Part shown: positions 1-6,979 of the stretch, in pieces
Layout of the letters: each line of letters starts with the position of its first letter
How positions within the stretch are numbered: position 1 is the stretch's first letter
NCBI GenBank assembly: GCA_019264505.1
Contig: JAHUZY010000131.1
Location: 1 to 7,082, forward strand
Direction of reading: 5' to 3'
Length of the DNA stretch: 7,082 nucleotides
DNA from: Phenylobacterium sp.
Lineage (GTDB): Bacteria > Pseudomonadota > Alphaproteobacteria > Caulobacterales > Caulobacteraceae
Notes under the pieces: generated by a model
Databases searched by the model: none
What the model was told of the DNA's origin: nothing
The model's input: only the letters and a program-made list of their open reading frames with translations
Program-made: the position numbers and the translations under genes

Positions 1-1293
1 GGCGTCATCGATGGGGGCCAGCGTCATGCCCAGCACCTGCGGCGCGGCAGGTTGGGCCGGGCTCTGGCCACGGGGGGTCGAGGGGCCGCCGCTGTTGTCA
101 TTGGCGGCCAGCTCACGCTCATTGGGGCGGACGCCGGAGCGGACCTGGATGGTCCGGCGAGCGTCGCCGCGGATCACTTCCAGGCGAAGGGTGTCGCCAG
201 CCGAGGCCTTGGCCACTTCCCGTGTCAGCTCCGAGGATGTGCCGACGGCCACGCCATTGACCGAGATGACCACGTCGCCGGGCTGCAAGCCCGCACGGGC
301 CGAGGGGCCGCCGGGCACGGTGTCGGAGACGATGGCGCCGCGCTGGTCGCCGAGGCCCTGGGCCAGGGCCATCTCACGGGTGTAGTTCTGAATGGTCGCG
401 CCGATATAGCCGCGGGTCACGCTGCCGCTGGCGATCAGCTGCTTGGTGATGGTGTCGGCGGTGGCCGCAGGGATGGCGAAGCCGATGCCCACCGACCCGC
501 CGGACGGCGAGAAGATGGCGGTGTTCACGCCGATCACCCGGCCATAGATGTCGAAGGTCGGGCCGCCGGAATTGCCCCGGTTGATCGGCGCGTCGATCTG
601 GATGAAGTCGACGAAGGTCTCACCGATATCGCGACCATAGGCCGAGACGATGCCTGAGGTGGCCGTGGCGGTCAGGCCGAAGGGATTGCCGACGGCGATC
701 ACCCAGTCGCCGACCCGCGGGACGGCGTCGTTCTCGAAGCTCACATAGGGGAAGTTCGCGCCCTTAACCTTCAGCACGGCCAGGTCGGTGGCCTCGTCGC
801 GACCGACGATCTCGGCCACCAGCTCGCGCTCGTCCTTGAGGACGACCTTGATCTCCTCGGCGTTCTCGACGACGTGATTATTGGTGACGATGTAGCCGTC
901 GGCCGAGATGAAGAAGCCGGAACCGGCCGACATCTGGGTCGGCCCCTGTTGCTCTTCCTCGCCATCCTCCCCGCCGCCGCCAGGGGCGCGGGGGATGATG
1001 CCGAAGGGCAGGCCTTCCAGGCCAGGGATCTGGCGCAGGACGCTGGCGTCAGCCCGGGAGGTCACGTTCACCGAGACCACGGCCGGCGACACCTGCTCGA
1101 AGATGTCGGCGAACGACAGGGGCGCGCCGGGCGGCGGCGCAAAGACCGGGGCCGTAGAGGCGCGGATCACCGGCATGGACGGCCCCGACTTTTCAGCCAG
1201 GGTCAGGCCGACATCGGTGGCCGCCAGGGCGGCGGCGGCGACGCCAATGCCGGCGACGGCGCCGAGAAGATAACCGGTCTTCTTAGAAGTCAT
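1..1293 (-). CDS. degP: DegP/HtrA (Do)-type periplasmic serine endoprotease, C-terminus cut by window edge
   Basis: This is an ATP-independent periplasmic protease/chaperone that degrades misfolded envelope proteins. The 431 visible codons are open to the window edge. The N-terminus is a Lys-Lys start followed by a hydrophobic segment (about residues 7-25), a signal peptide or membrane anchor. The trypsin-like domain (about 60-285) shows the full catalytic triad: His140 in TNNHVVEN, Asp170 in ATDLAVLK and Ser242 in GNSGGP. PDZ1 spans about 290-385, then a Pro/Ser/Gly-rich linker (about 400-420). The chain reaches LGMTLAP (421-427), the usual opening of PDZ2, where the window ends. Family members run about 460-520 aa, so roughly 50-90 residues are missing. 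An acidic Gly/Glu/Gln-rich stretch (about 104-118) lies in the regulatory LA-loop position. ATG at 1293 is the only plausible start: an in-frame TGA lies at 1324-1326 with no ATG, GTG or TTG between. Purine-rich AGGA (1305-1308) and GAAGG (1297-1301) precede it at non-ideal spacings. The gene follows ccmH after 130 bp, so it may have its own promoter. Confidence 0.96.
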   Translation of the reverse strand, partial: MTSKKTGYLLGAVAGIGVAAAALAATDVGLTLAEKSGPSMPVIRASTAPVFAPPPGAPLSFADIFEQVSPAVVSVNVTSRADASVLRQIPGLEGLPFGIIPRAPGGGGEDGEEEQQGPTQMSAGSGFFISADGYIVTNNHVVENAEEIKVVLKDERELVAEIVGRDEATDLAVLKVKGANFPYVSFENDAVPRVGDWVIAVGNPFGLTATATSGIVSAYGRDIGETFVDFIQIDAPINRGNSGGPTFDIYGRVIGVNTAIFSPSGGSVGIGFAIPAATADTITKQLIASGSVTRGYIGATIQNYTREMALAQGLGDQRGAIVSDTVPGGPSARAGLQPGDVVISVNGVAVGTSSELTREVAKASAGDTLRLEVIRGDARRTIQVRSGVRPNERELAANDNSGGPSTPRGQSPAQPAAPQVLGMTLAPIDDA

Positions 1294-1423
1294 GGGCCTT
1301 CGATTCCTTGCGGGCTCTTGGGGTCATAGCACATGCCCGCCCTCCCCTAGCTAGGATGGATGCGCCGATGCGCAACCGATCACAACTTACCAATTCGCAA
1401 GCTATAGCGTCGGTTCACGGCGG
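1294..1423 (-). promoter_or_regulatory. ccmH-degP intergenic region, probable degP promoter/leader
   Basis: These 130 bp are noticeably more A/T-rich than the flanking genes, especially about 1376-1408. The region contains two small perfect palindromes: GCTATAGC (1401-1408) and CCTAGCTAGG (1346-1355). It also holds a GCGCATC direct repeat pair within about 1360-1373. On the minus strand a GTGAACC (about 1412-1418) resembles the GAAC -35 core of ECF sigma factors, and TGCTATGAC resembles an extended -10. Neither has a convincing partner at the right spacing. I see no strong stem-loop plus U-tract to terminate the ccm transcript, so read-through into degP is possible. The assignment as a promoter rests on gap size and composition rather than on a clear motif. 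Confidence 0.4.
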
Positions 1424-1900
1424 CTATGAGGCCGAGCCTCGGTCCGTGACGGGATCATCGGCGAGCCGCGCCAGGGCCTCGGTCTCTTCGCTGGACAGGG
1501 CTGCGGACTCGACCTGGGGCGTTCGCCAGCGGCCGACCAGCAGGCCCGCCCCGCCCAGAACGACCAGCAGAGGAAACAGCCAAAGGGCGGCGTTGGCCCA
1601 GCTGAACCGGGGCTTGAGCAGCACATACTCACCGTAGCGGTCGGTGAGGAAGCGGCGCACCTCCACGTCGCTGCGGCCCTGGGCCACCTCCTGGCGGACG
1701 ATGGCCCGAAGATCCTGGGCCAATTCAGCGTTGGAAGCGTCGATGGACTCGTTCTGGCAGACCAGGCAGCGGACTTCCTTGAAGAGGGCCCGCGCCCGGG
1801 CCTCCTGAGCCGGGTCAGCCAGCCGCTCGCCGGGGTCAGACGCTGCGCCCAGGCAGAGGACGGCGCAGGCCACGACCAGCCAGCGGCTAAGCGCGGTCAT
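1424..1900 (-). CDS. ccmH: Cytochrome c maturation protein CcmH (CycL), thiol oxidoreductase
   Basis: CcmH is a membrane-anchored periplasmic thiol protein. It reduces or holds the CxxCH cysteines of apocytochrome c before haem attachment and works with CcmF and CcmI. The 158-aa product starts with a signal peptide (about 1-20, hydrophobic core LVVACAVLCLGAA). It carries the family signature RCLVCQN, with redox cysteines Cys45 and Cys48, and the conserved FLTDRYGEYVLLKPRF (84-99). One transmembrane helix follows (about 101-123) with a short acidic cytoplasmic tail. This is the short CcmH form. The TPR part that is fused to CcmH in E. coli is a separate gene here (ccmI). The ATG overlaps the ccmF stop as ATGA (1897-1900). 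A GGAG ribosome-binding site (1908-1911) sits 7 nt upstream, so both coupling and independent initiation are possible. It is the last gene of the ccm block. Confidence 0.96.
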   Translation of the reverse strand: MTALSRWLVVACAVLCLGAASDPGERLADPAQEARARALFKEVRCLVCQNESIDASNAELAQDLRAIVRQEVAQGRSDVEVRRFLTDRYGEYVLLKPRFSWANAALWLFPLLVVLGGAGLLVGRWRTPQVESAALSSEETEALARLADDPVTDRGSAS

Positions 1901-3921
1901 GCCGGCTCTCCCACGGGCTTGGGCGTCGGTTCCGGCCCCGCAGGCAGGGCCGGCGTCGCACGACGTCCGGCGGCCAGCCGCAGGCGGCGATCTGACAGGG
2001 ACACGACGCCCCCCAGGGCCATCAGGCCAGGCCCCAGGAAGATCAGCAGGGCCCAGGGGTTCCAGTAGCCCGTCACCAGCCAGACGGGCTCGCCATCGGC
2101 GCCCGTCCGCCGCTCGCCCAGAACCACGTAGAGATGGCTGAGGCCGCGGGTGCAGATGGCCACTTCCGAGGTGGTCTGGCCGCCGGCCGAATAGAGCCGC
2201 CGCTCAGGGCGCGCCATGCAGGCCAAGGTCCCATTCGGGGCGAAGGCCCGCAAGGTGGCCTGCTCGGCCTCATAGTTGGGGCCCCGAACCGGCGCCACGT
2301 TCTCGAGGACCACCACATAACCGGCCACATCCAGGCGCTGGCCAAGGGCGAGGACCTCGGCGGTTTCGGCCTTCCAGGTGGTTTCGAAGACCGCCCCCAG
2401 GACGAAGACCCCCAGGCCGGCGTGGGCCAGCGTCATGCCCCAGGTCCCCCGGGGCAGGCCACCCAGACGGCGAAGCACTTCGCCGCGGGGGGCGCGGAAC
2501 AGGCGGATACGCTCAGCGACCTCGGTGGCCGATCCGACGATCAGCCAGACCCCGAGCGCCAGGCCCGCCGCGCCGAACAGGCTGCGGGGCTCGGCCAGCG
2601 CCAGGGTCGCCACCGCCGCCACGGCCGCCAGCAGGGCCGCGACCCACAGCCGCTGGAGGGCCGCGCCGGCGTCCGCCCGCTTCCAGGCGAGCAGGGGCCC
2701 GGCCGGCAGCAGCAGCAGCAGGATGAACATCAGCGGGGTGAAGGTGAGATTGAAGTAGGGCGGCCCTACCGAGATGGCTTCACCGGCGATGGCCTCGCGG
2801 ATAAGCGGGTAAAGGGTGCCCAGCAGGACGGTGGCGGTGGCCGCCGCCAGCAGGATGTTGTTCAGGACCAGCGCGCTCTCGCGGCTGATCGGGGCGAACA
2901 TGCCGCCCCTGGCCATGGCCGGCGCTCGCCAGGCGAACAGGGCGAAGCCGAGCCCCGCCGTCACCCCAAGAATGGTCAGCAGCAGGACGCCGCGGGTCGG
3001 ATCGACGGCGAAGGCGTGCACCGAGGTCAGCACGCCCGAGCGCACCAGGAAGGCCCCCAGCATGGAGAAGGTGTAGCCCCCCAGGGCCAGGAAGATGGTC
3101 CAGCCCGGCAGGGCGCCGCGGCGCTCGGTCACCACGGCCGAATGCAGCAGGGCCGTGGCGATCAGCCAGGGCATGAAGCTGGCGTTCTCCACCGGATCCC
3201 AGAACCACCAGCCGCCCCAGCCCAGCTCGTAATAGGCCCAGAAGGCGCCAAGGGTGATGCCAATGGTCAGCCCGCTCCAGGCCGCCAGGGTCCAGGGCCG
3301 CACCCACCGGGCCCAGGCGGCGTCGGCGCGGCCCTCGACCAGGGCGGCGATGGCCAGGGAGAAGACCACCGACAGGCCCACATAGCCCACATAGAGGAAG
3401 GGCGGGTGCAGGATCAGGGCCGGGTCCTGCAGCAGGGGATTGAGCGAACGCCCCTCTACCGGCGGATCGGTCAGCCGCCAGAACGGATTGGAGGCGAACA
3501 CCGTATAGGCCAGGAAGGCGATGCCCAGGGCGCCCTGGGTCGCCACCGCCACGGCCTTCAGCCCGGCGGTCAGGCCCCGCCCGTACCCTGCCAGCAGGGC
3601 GCCGAAGCCGGTGAGGGCCAGGCACCACATGAGCATGGAGCCCTCATGGCTGCCCCAGGCGCCGCCGACCCGGTAGAGCAGAGGCTTGGCGCTGTGAGAG
3701 TTGGCGGCCACGTTGGCGACGCTGAAATCCGACACCACGAAGGCGTAGATCAGGGCGGCGAAGGAGACCGCCAGGGTGAAAAAGGCCGCAATGGCCGCCC
3801 CCTCCCCCACCGCCGCCAGGACCGGCCCGCGACGCAGGCGAGCGAGCGCCGAGGCGCCCGTCTGCAGCACCGACAGAACGAGGGAGAGGATGAGGGCGAA
3901 GGCGCCGATCTCGACGATCAT
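1897..3921 (-). CDS. ccmF: Haem lyase subunit CcmF (CycK)
   Basis: CcmF is the polytopic inner-membrane cytochrome c synthetase of System I. It takes haem from holo-CcmE and joins it to apocytochrome CxxCH thiols. The start chosen gives 674 aa beginning MIVEIGAFALILSL. The longer reading from 3999 adds 26 Arg-rich residues that merely overlap ccmE in another frame. The chosen ATG forms an ATGA overlap with the ccmE stop (3918-3921), like the other junctions. The Trp-rich WWD haem-handling motif WGGWWFWDPVEN lies at about 235-246. Four histidines match the known CcmF haem ligands in position: His172 in LHPPFLY and His302 in TSVHAFA (periplasmic pair), and His260 in LLHSAVV and His500 in LAHAGLG (membrane pair, haem b). 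Many hydrophobic helices are spread over the protein. A large soluble periplasmic segment (about 520-610) lies before the last helix (about 620-642), and the tail is Pro-rich. Length is normal for the family. Confidence 0.97.
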   Translation of the reverse strand: MIVEIGAFALILSLVLSVLQTGASALARLRRGPVLAAVGEGAAIAAFFTLAVSFAALIYAFVVSDFSVANVAANSHSAKPLLYRVGGAWGSHEGSMLMWCLALTGFGALLAGYGRGLTAGLKAVAVATQGALGIAFLAYTVFASNPFWRLTDPPVEGRSLNPLLQDPALILHPPFLYVGYVGLSVVFSLAIAALVEGRADAAWARWVRPWTLAAWSGLTIGITLGAFWAYYELGWGGWWFWDPVENASFMPWLIATALLHSAVVTERRGALPGWTIFLALGGYTFSMLGAFLVRSGVLTSVHAFAVDPTRGVLLLTILGVTAGLGFALFAWRAPAMARGGMFAPISRESALVLNNILLAAATATVLLGTLYPLIREAIAGEAISVGPPYFNLTFTPLMFILLLLLPAGPLLAWKRADAGAALQRLWVAALLAAVAAVATLALAEPRSLFGAAGLALGVWLIVGSATEVAERIRLFRAPRGEVLRRLGGLPRGTWGMTLAHAGLGVFVLGAVFETTWKAETAEVLALGQRLDVAGYVVVLENVAPVRGPNYEAEQATLRAFAPNGTLACMARPERRLYSAGGQTTSEVAICTRGLSHLYVVLGERRTGADGEPVWLVTGYWNPWALLIFLGPGLMALGGVVSLSDRRLRLAAGRRATPALPAGPEPTPKPVGEPA

Positions 3922-4439
3922 CGGCCGGCCGCCCCGCCATAGGGCGCCCCCGCCGGGTCCTTGGCGTCGGGCACGCGCGGCGCGCCATCGGCGCGCCATT
4001 CCCCCTGTTCCTTCAGGGCGTTCTGAAGGTCGCGGGGCATGTAGGTCTCATCATGCTTGGCCAGCAGACGACGGGCCTCGAAGACGCCGTCCTCGCGGAA
4101 GGCGCCGGTGGCCACCACCCCCTGGCCCTCGCGGAACAGGTCTGGCGGATCGCCCTGGAACACCACGGGCGCCGCGGTGATCTGGTCGGCGACCACGAAC
4201 TCCAGGCGGCCGTCCGGATGCTTGACCACGCTGCCGTCCTGGACGAGCCCGCCGAGCTGGATGGTGCGGCCAGGCTCCGGCTTCGTCTCCGCCGCCTGGG
4301 CCGGGGTGTAGAAATAGGAGATCGAGTCCGACAGGCCCCAAAGCGTCAGACCGACAGCCAGCGCCAGCACGGGCGCCACCGCCGACAGGACCACCAGCCG
4401 ACGCCGGGCCTTACGGGACTTGGGCAACCAACCGCTCAT
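3918..4439 (-). CDS. ccmE: Haem chaperone CcmE (CycJ)
   Basis: CcmE is the periplasmic haem chaperone. It receives haem from the CcmABCD complex, binds it covalently through a histidine, and delivers it to CcmF. The 173-aa product has a basic N-terminus (KSRKARRR, 7-14) and one membrane anchor helix (about 15-36), with no cleaved signal expected. The OB-fold beta domain spans about 50-135. The active motif is KHDETYMP: His129 is the covalent haem-binding residue and Tyr133 the axial ligand. This is the classical HxxxY form rather than the archaeal-type cysteine variant. The flexible C-terminal tail (about 145-173) is Pro/Gly/Ala-rich. The start ATG overlaps the ccmI stop as ATGA (4436-4439), with a GGAG ribosome-binding site (4448-4451) 8 nt upstream. 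The stop overlaps the ccmF start in the same way. Confidence 0.97.
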   Translation of the reverse strand: MSGWLPKSRKARRRLVVLSAVAPVLALAVGLTLWGLSDSISYFYTPAQAAETKPEPGRTIQLGGLVQDGSVVKHPDGRLEFVVADQITAAPVVFQGDPPDLFREGQGVVATGAFREDGVFEARRLLAKHDETYMPRDLQNALKEQGEWRADGAPRVPDAKDPAGAPYGGAAGR

Positions 4440-5533
4440 CTCATGGGCTCCGCTTCCGCCGCCTGGGCGAGTTCGCGCAATATCTGGGGGTTGTCGGCGT
4501 AGCGCGCCTTGGCCTGGGTCAAGGCCGCATCTCGACGGGCGGTGTCGCCCAGGACGCTGTAGGACCGGACCAGCCGCACCCAGCCCTCCGGATCGTCAGG
4601 CTCGGCGGCGAGCCGCGCAGCCAGTCCTTCGACCATGGCGGCGATCTCTGGCGCGCCGACGGCGCCGGCCGCCGGGGCGGCGGGCGGCCGCGGGCCGGCG
4701 GCCACGTCAGCGATGGCGGCCTGCAACACCGGGCGGCGGGGATCGGACGCGGGCAGATCGGCCAGCAGGGCGCGCCATTGGGTCAGCCCCGCCTCAACCT
4801 CGCCAGCCTCGATCAGGGCCCGAGCCAGATGGAACCTGGCGGTGGTCGCCGTCGGATCCTGCTCCAGGGCCCGCTGGAAGGCCGCGGCGGCCTGAGGCGT
4901 GACCTCCCCCTCAGCGGCGACCATCAGGGCTTCGCCGAGGGACTCCCAGAGGTCGGCCCTGTCAGGCGCCAGCCGCAGGGCTTCGCGCAGGGCGCGGGCG
5001 GCCGCCGGGGCGTCGCCGGAGGCCATTTCGGCGATGGCGAGAAACCGGAAGGGCTCCGGGTCGCCGGGGCGTTCGGCGGTCACCGAGCGCAGGACGGCGG
5101 CCATCTGCGGGGCGTCCAGCTGGGTCGGCGGCGCGGCGCGCCACTGATCGAGACGCTGGGCGTAAGGCCGGTCGCTGTACCCGGGTGAGCCGAAGGCGAG
5201 ATAGAGACCAAGGGCCGCCACGGGAGCCACGATCGCGAGGCCGACGAGAACGGGGCGAGATGTGGCTGAAATGGTCCAGGCGGGGCCGGCGGAGTCGGCG
5301 GCCGACAGCAGACGACGGGCCGCCTCGGCATGGGCGCTGCGACGTTCATCGGCGGCGATCAGGCCCCGCTCGGCGAGGTCCTCGATCTCGGACAACTGGC
5401 GCTGATAGAGGGGCAGGGTCGAATCGGCGTCGCCGCCTCCGGCCGCCGCGCGGGCGGCGCGGCGCAGGATGAGACCCGCTACGGCGGCGGAAATCACCCC
5501 AACCGCAATCCAGAAGACGATCATGGGCGCCAT
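4436..5533 (-). CDS. ccmI: Cytochrome c maturation protein CcmI (CycH), TPR apocytochrome chaperone
   Basis: CcmI binds the C-terminus of apocytochrome c through periplasmic TPR repeats and presents it to the CcmF/CcmH haem ligation complex. The 365-aa product has a first transmembrane helix (about 5-23, IVFWIAVGVISAAVAGLIL). A cytoplasmic loop follows with the family-typical YQRQLSEIEDLAERGLI (43-59), then a second helix (about 94-114). The periplasmic part contains TPR-like repeats at about 157-191, 192-227 and 228-262. After a Pro/Ala linker (about 280-293) comes the conserved C-terminal TPR region, containing MVEGLAARL and DPEGWVRLVRSYSVLG (about 300-345). The start is uncertain. ATG at 5533 gives MAPMIVFW, while ATG at 5524 gives MIVFW, which fits relatives better. 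Neither has a good ribosome-binding site. It is the first gene of the overlapping ccmIEFH block and ends in an ATGA overlap with ccmE. Confidence 0.94.
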   Translation of the reverse strand: MAPMIVFWIAVGVISAAVAGLILRRAARAAAGGGDADSTLPLYQRQLSEIEDLAERGLIAADERRSAHAEAARRLLSAADSAGPAWTISATSRPVLVGLAIVAPVAALGLYLAFGSPGYSDRPYAQRLDQWRAAPPTQLDAPQMAAVLRSVTAERPGDPEPFRFLAIAEMASGDAPAAARALREALRLAPDRADLWESLGEALMVAAEGEVTPQAAAAFQRALEQDPTATTARFHLARALIEAGEVEAGLTQWRALLADLPASDPRRPVLQAAIADVAAGPRPPAAPAAGAVGAPEIAAMVEGLAARLAAEPDDPEGWVRLVRSYSVLGDTARRDAALTQAKARYADNPQILRELAQAAEAEPMR

Positions 5534-5590
5534 TTAGCCCAAAGCCCCGCCTCGCGCGAGGGGCAACCGCCAGCGTGACAGGAGGCCGCG
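5534..5590 (-). promoter_or_regulatory. Short gap before ccmI, possible leader
   Basis: This 57-bp gap separates the 445-aa gene from ccmI. It shows no recognisable -35/-10 pair on the minus strand and no strong Shine-Dalgarno for either ccmI start. Its only visible structure is a G/C-rich inverted repeat, listed separately. The ccm operon could be driven from here by an unrecognised promoter, from within the 3' end of the upstream gene, or by read-through from the upstream gene's promoter. The sequence does not decide between these. Confidence 0.25.
5544..5564 (-). terminator. G/C-rich inverted repeat, possible weak terminator or leader hairpin
   Basis: A perfect 12-bp palindrome CCTCGCGCGAGG (5550-5561) is nested between GCCCC/GGGGC-type flanks, giving alternative stem-loops. 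On the minus strand it is followed only by TTTGGGC, so the U-tract of a true intrinsic terminator is almost absent. It lies just downstream of the 445-aa gene and just upstream of ccmI, so it could act as an attenuating hairpin or terminator. It may also be a chance product of the high G/C content. Confidence 0.22.
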
Positions 5591-6928
5591 CTAGAGGGCG
5601 GCCAGGCGTCGGCGCAGGATGTCGGCGGCCTGACGATCCCGGGCCAGACCGACCAGTTCGATGGCGGCGCCCATCAGGGCGCGCGCAATGGCGGGGTCCG
5701 GCGCATCGCCCTGTTTGAGATGGTCCAGGGCGTCGTCGATGAACAGGTCCAGATGCGCGTCCAGCGCCTCCATCACCTTGGTGCGGGCCGCGGCGAAACC
5801 ACCATAGTTGGCCGCCCCGCGCACTTCCTGGGCGAAGGCGACCAGGGTCTTGGCTTTCTGGAGCGCTACAGGGTCCAGCGGGGTGGTCAGGCGGGCGGCG
5901 TCGCGGGAAACCCGGCCGATCCACACTTCGGTCAGGGGCAGGGTCTGGGCCACGGCCTTGTCGATCTCCCGCAGCCGGGCCTCCACATGGCGGGCCAGGG
6001 CGGCCTTCTGTTTGGCGAGCCGCGATCCCCAGGGACCCTGGCGGCTCAGCTCGACATTGCCCTCCAGCTCGGCGATCTGGGCGGTCACCCGATCGATGGC
6101 CTGGGCGGCCGCGCGAACCGCGGGCATGCCGCCGCTCGAGTCGAACTGTTCGATTTCGACGAGGCCAGCATCCACCCCGTCCAGCACCCGAAGGCCGAAG
6201 TCGGCCAGCTCGGAGCCGGCCAGATAGGCCTCTGGCGGCTTGTCCATCACCGCGCTGATCAGACGCAGGACCATCCAGGGATGGGTGAGGTGCGCCGACA
6301 GCATCTCGAAGAACCGGGGGCCGGCGTCCTCGGCGATGGCGACGGAATCCTTGTAGGCGATCCGGGCGAGGGCGGCGTCTTCCTCGGTGACCCGCTGGAT
6401 CCAGCTTGGCAGACGTCCCACCGCGGCGCGCACCACCGGCGCCATCTGCAGGCATTCGGCCAGCAGCCGCGCGCCATCGGGCCGGGCGGCGTCGGCCAGT
6501 TCGGCGGCCGCGGCGAATTTCGGATGATTGCGTTCGCGCACGCCGCGGGCGGCGCGGCGGGCCAGGATGTCGAAGGGCTCGGGCGAGCTCTGATCGGCCT
6601 GGAATTCCTCGAACAGGGCCGCGGCCCGGCCCACCTCATGGGTCGCCTGATCCCGCAGGGCGCGCCAGACAAGCGCCAGGGCCCGGGCGGGAAAGGTCAG
6701 GCGGTCGGTCCGTCCGTCGCCCACGCACAGGGGCGCCAGCGGATGCAGGACCGCATTGCGCAGCTGACGGTCGCGGGCCTCGGTCTCGACGAGCATGCGC
6801 ACATCGACCAGACCCGAAGCACCGTCCGCGCCGGACAGGGCGCCGCGCAGGTCGCCGACCACCCGGTCAGGGGCGGACTCAACCATGTGCCGCAGGATGG
6901 CCAGCTTCTGTTCGGGCAGACCGCCCAT
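5591..6928 (-). CDS. Uncharacterised helical protein, 445 aa
   Basis: I do not recognise this family. The product has no signal peptide or transmembrane helix, so it is probably cytoplasmic. It is rich in Ala, Leu, Arg, Asp and Glu and looks almost wholly alpha-helical. Visible stretches are an N-terminal part (about 1-110) with HPLAPLC (62-68), a middle part with ERNHPKFAAAAELADAARP (132-150) and SAHLTHPWMVLRLIS (211-225), and a probable coiled-coil segment (about 270-330, with a break at GPWG 298-301). A C-terminal helical part follows, containing ANYGGFAAARTKVMEALDAHL (373-393). No catalytic motif, nucleotide-binding loop or metal-binding cluster is apparent. The start is well supported: GAGGGG (6934-6939) lies 5 nt before the ATG. 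Codon and residue use are natural on this strand, unlike the His/Gly/Gln-rich antisense reading. It lies 57-66 bp upstream of ccmI in the same direction, so co-transcription is possible but functional linkage is not shown. Confidence 0.88.
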   Translation of the reverse strand: MGGLPEQKLAILRHMVESAPDRVVGDLRGALSGADGASGLVDVRMLVETEARDRQLRNAVLHPLAPLCVGDGRTDRLTFPARALALVWRALRDQATHEVGRAAALFEEFQADQSSPEPFDILARRAARGVRERNHPKFAAAAELADAARPDGARLLAECLQMAPVVRAAVGRLPSWIQRVTEEDAALARIAYKDSVAIAEDAGPRFFEMLSAHLTHPWMVLRLISAVMDKPPEAYLAGSELADFGLRVLDGVDAGLVEIEQFDSSGGMPAVRAAAQAIDRVTAQIAELEGNVELSRQGPWGSRLAKQKAALARHVEARLREIDKAVAQTLPLTEVWIGRVSRDAARLTTPLDPVALQKAKTLVAFAQEVRGAANYGGFAAARTKVMEALDAHLDLFIDDALDHLKQGDAPDPAIARALMGAAIELVGLARDRQAADILRRRLAAL

Positions 6929-6933
6929 TCGTT

Positions 6934-6939
6934 CCCCTC
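6934..6939 (-). promoter_or_regulatory. Shine-Dalgarno site of the 445-aa gene
   Basis: GAGGGG on the minus strand with a 5-nt spacer to the ATG at 6928. It is one of the clearest ribosome-binding sites in the window and fixes the start of the uncharacterised gene. It also argues against the short overlapping reading that would begin at 7073. Confidence 0.7.
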
Positions 6940-6979
6940 GACGCCGCAGACTTGCGGACCGCCACCCTGCCCACGGCCC

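Noticed and set aside
52..657. 201-codon plus-strand reading over degP
   Set aside because: It lies opposite the protease and PDZ1 domains of a clear degP gene whose triad is intact.
1432..1442. Short palindrome CCGAG-C-CTCGG at the 3' end of ccmH as a possible terminator
   Set aside because: The loop would be a single base, it lies within the coding sequence, and no U-tract follows.
2134..3942. 602-codon open reading frame on the plus strand opposite ccmF
   Set aside because: Product is Gln/Gly/Arg/His-rich low-complexity sequence typical of the antisense of a high-GC gene. It lies fully over a certain ccmF with all four conserved histidines.
5346..6455. 369-codon minus-strand reading overlapping both ccmI and the 445-aa gene in another frame
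   Set aside because: Arg/Gly/Pro-rich shadow that crosses two better supported genes and has no recognisable domain.
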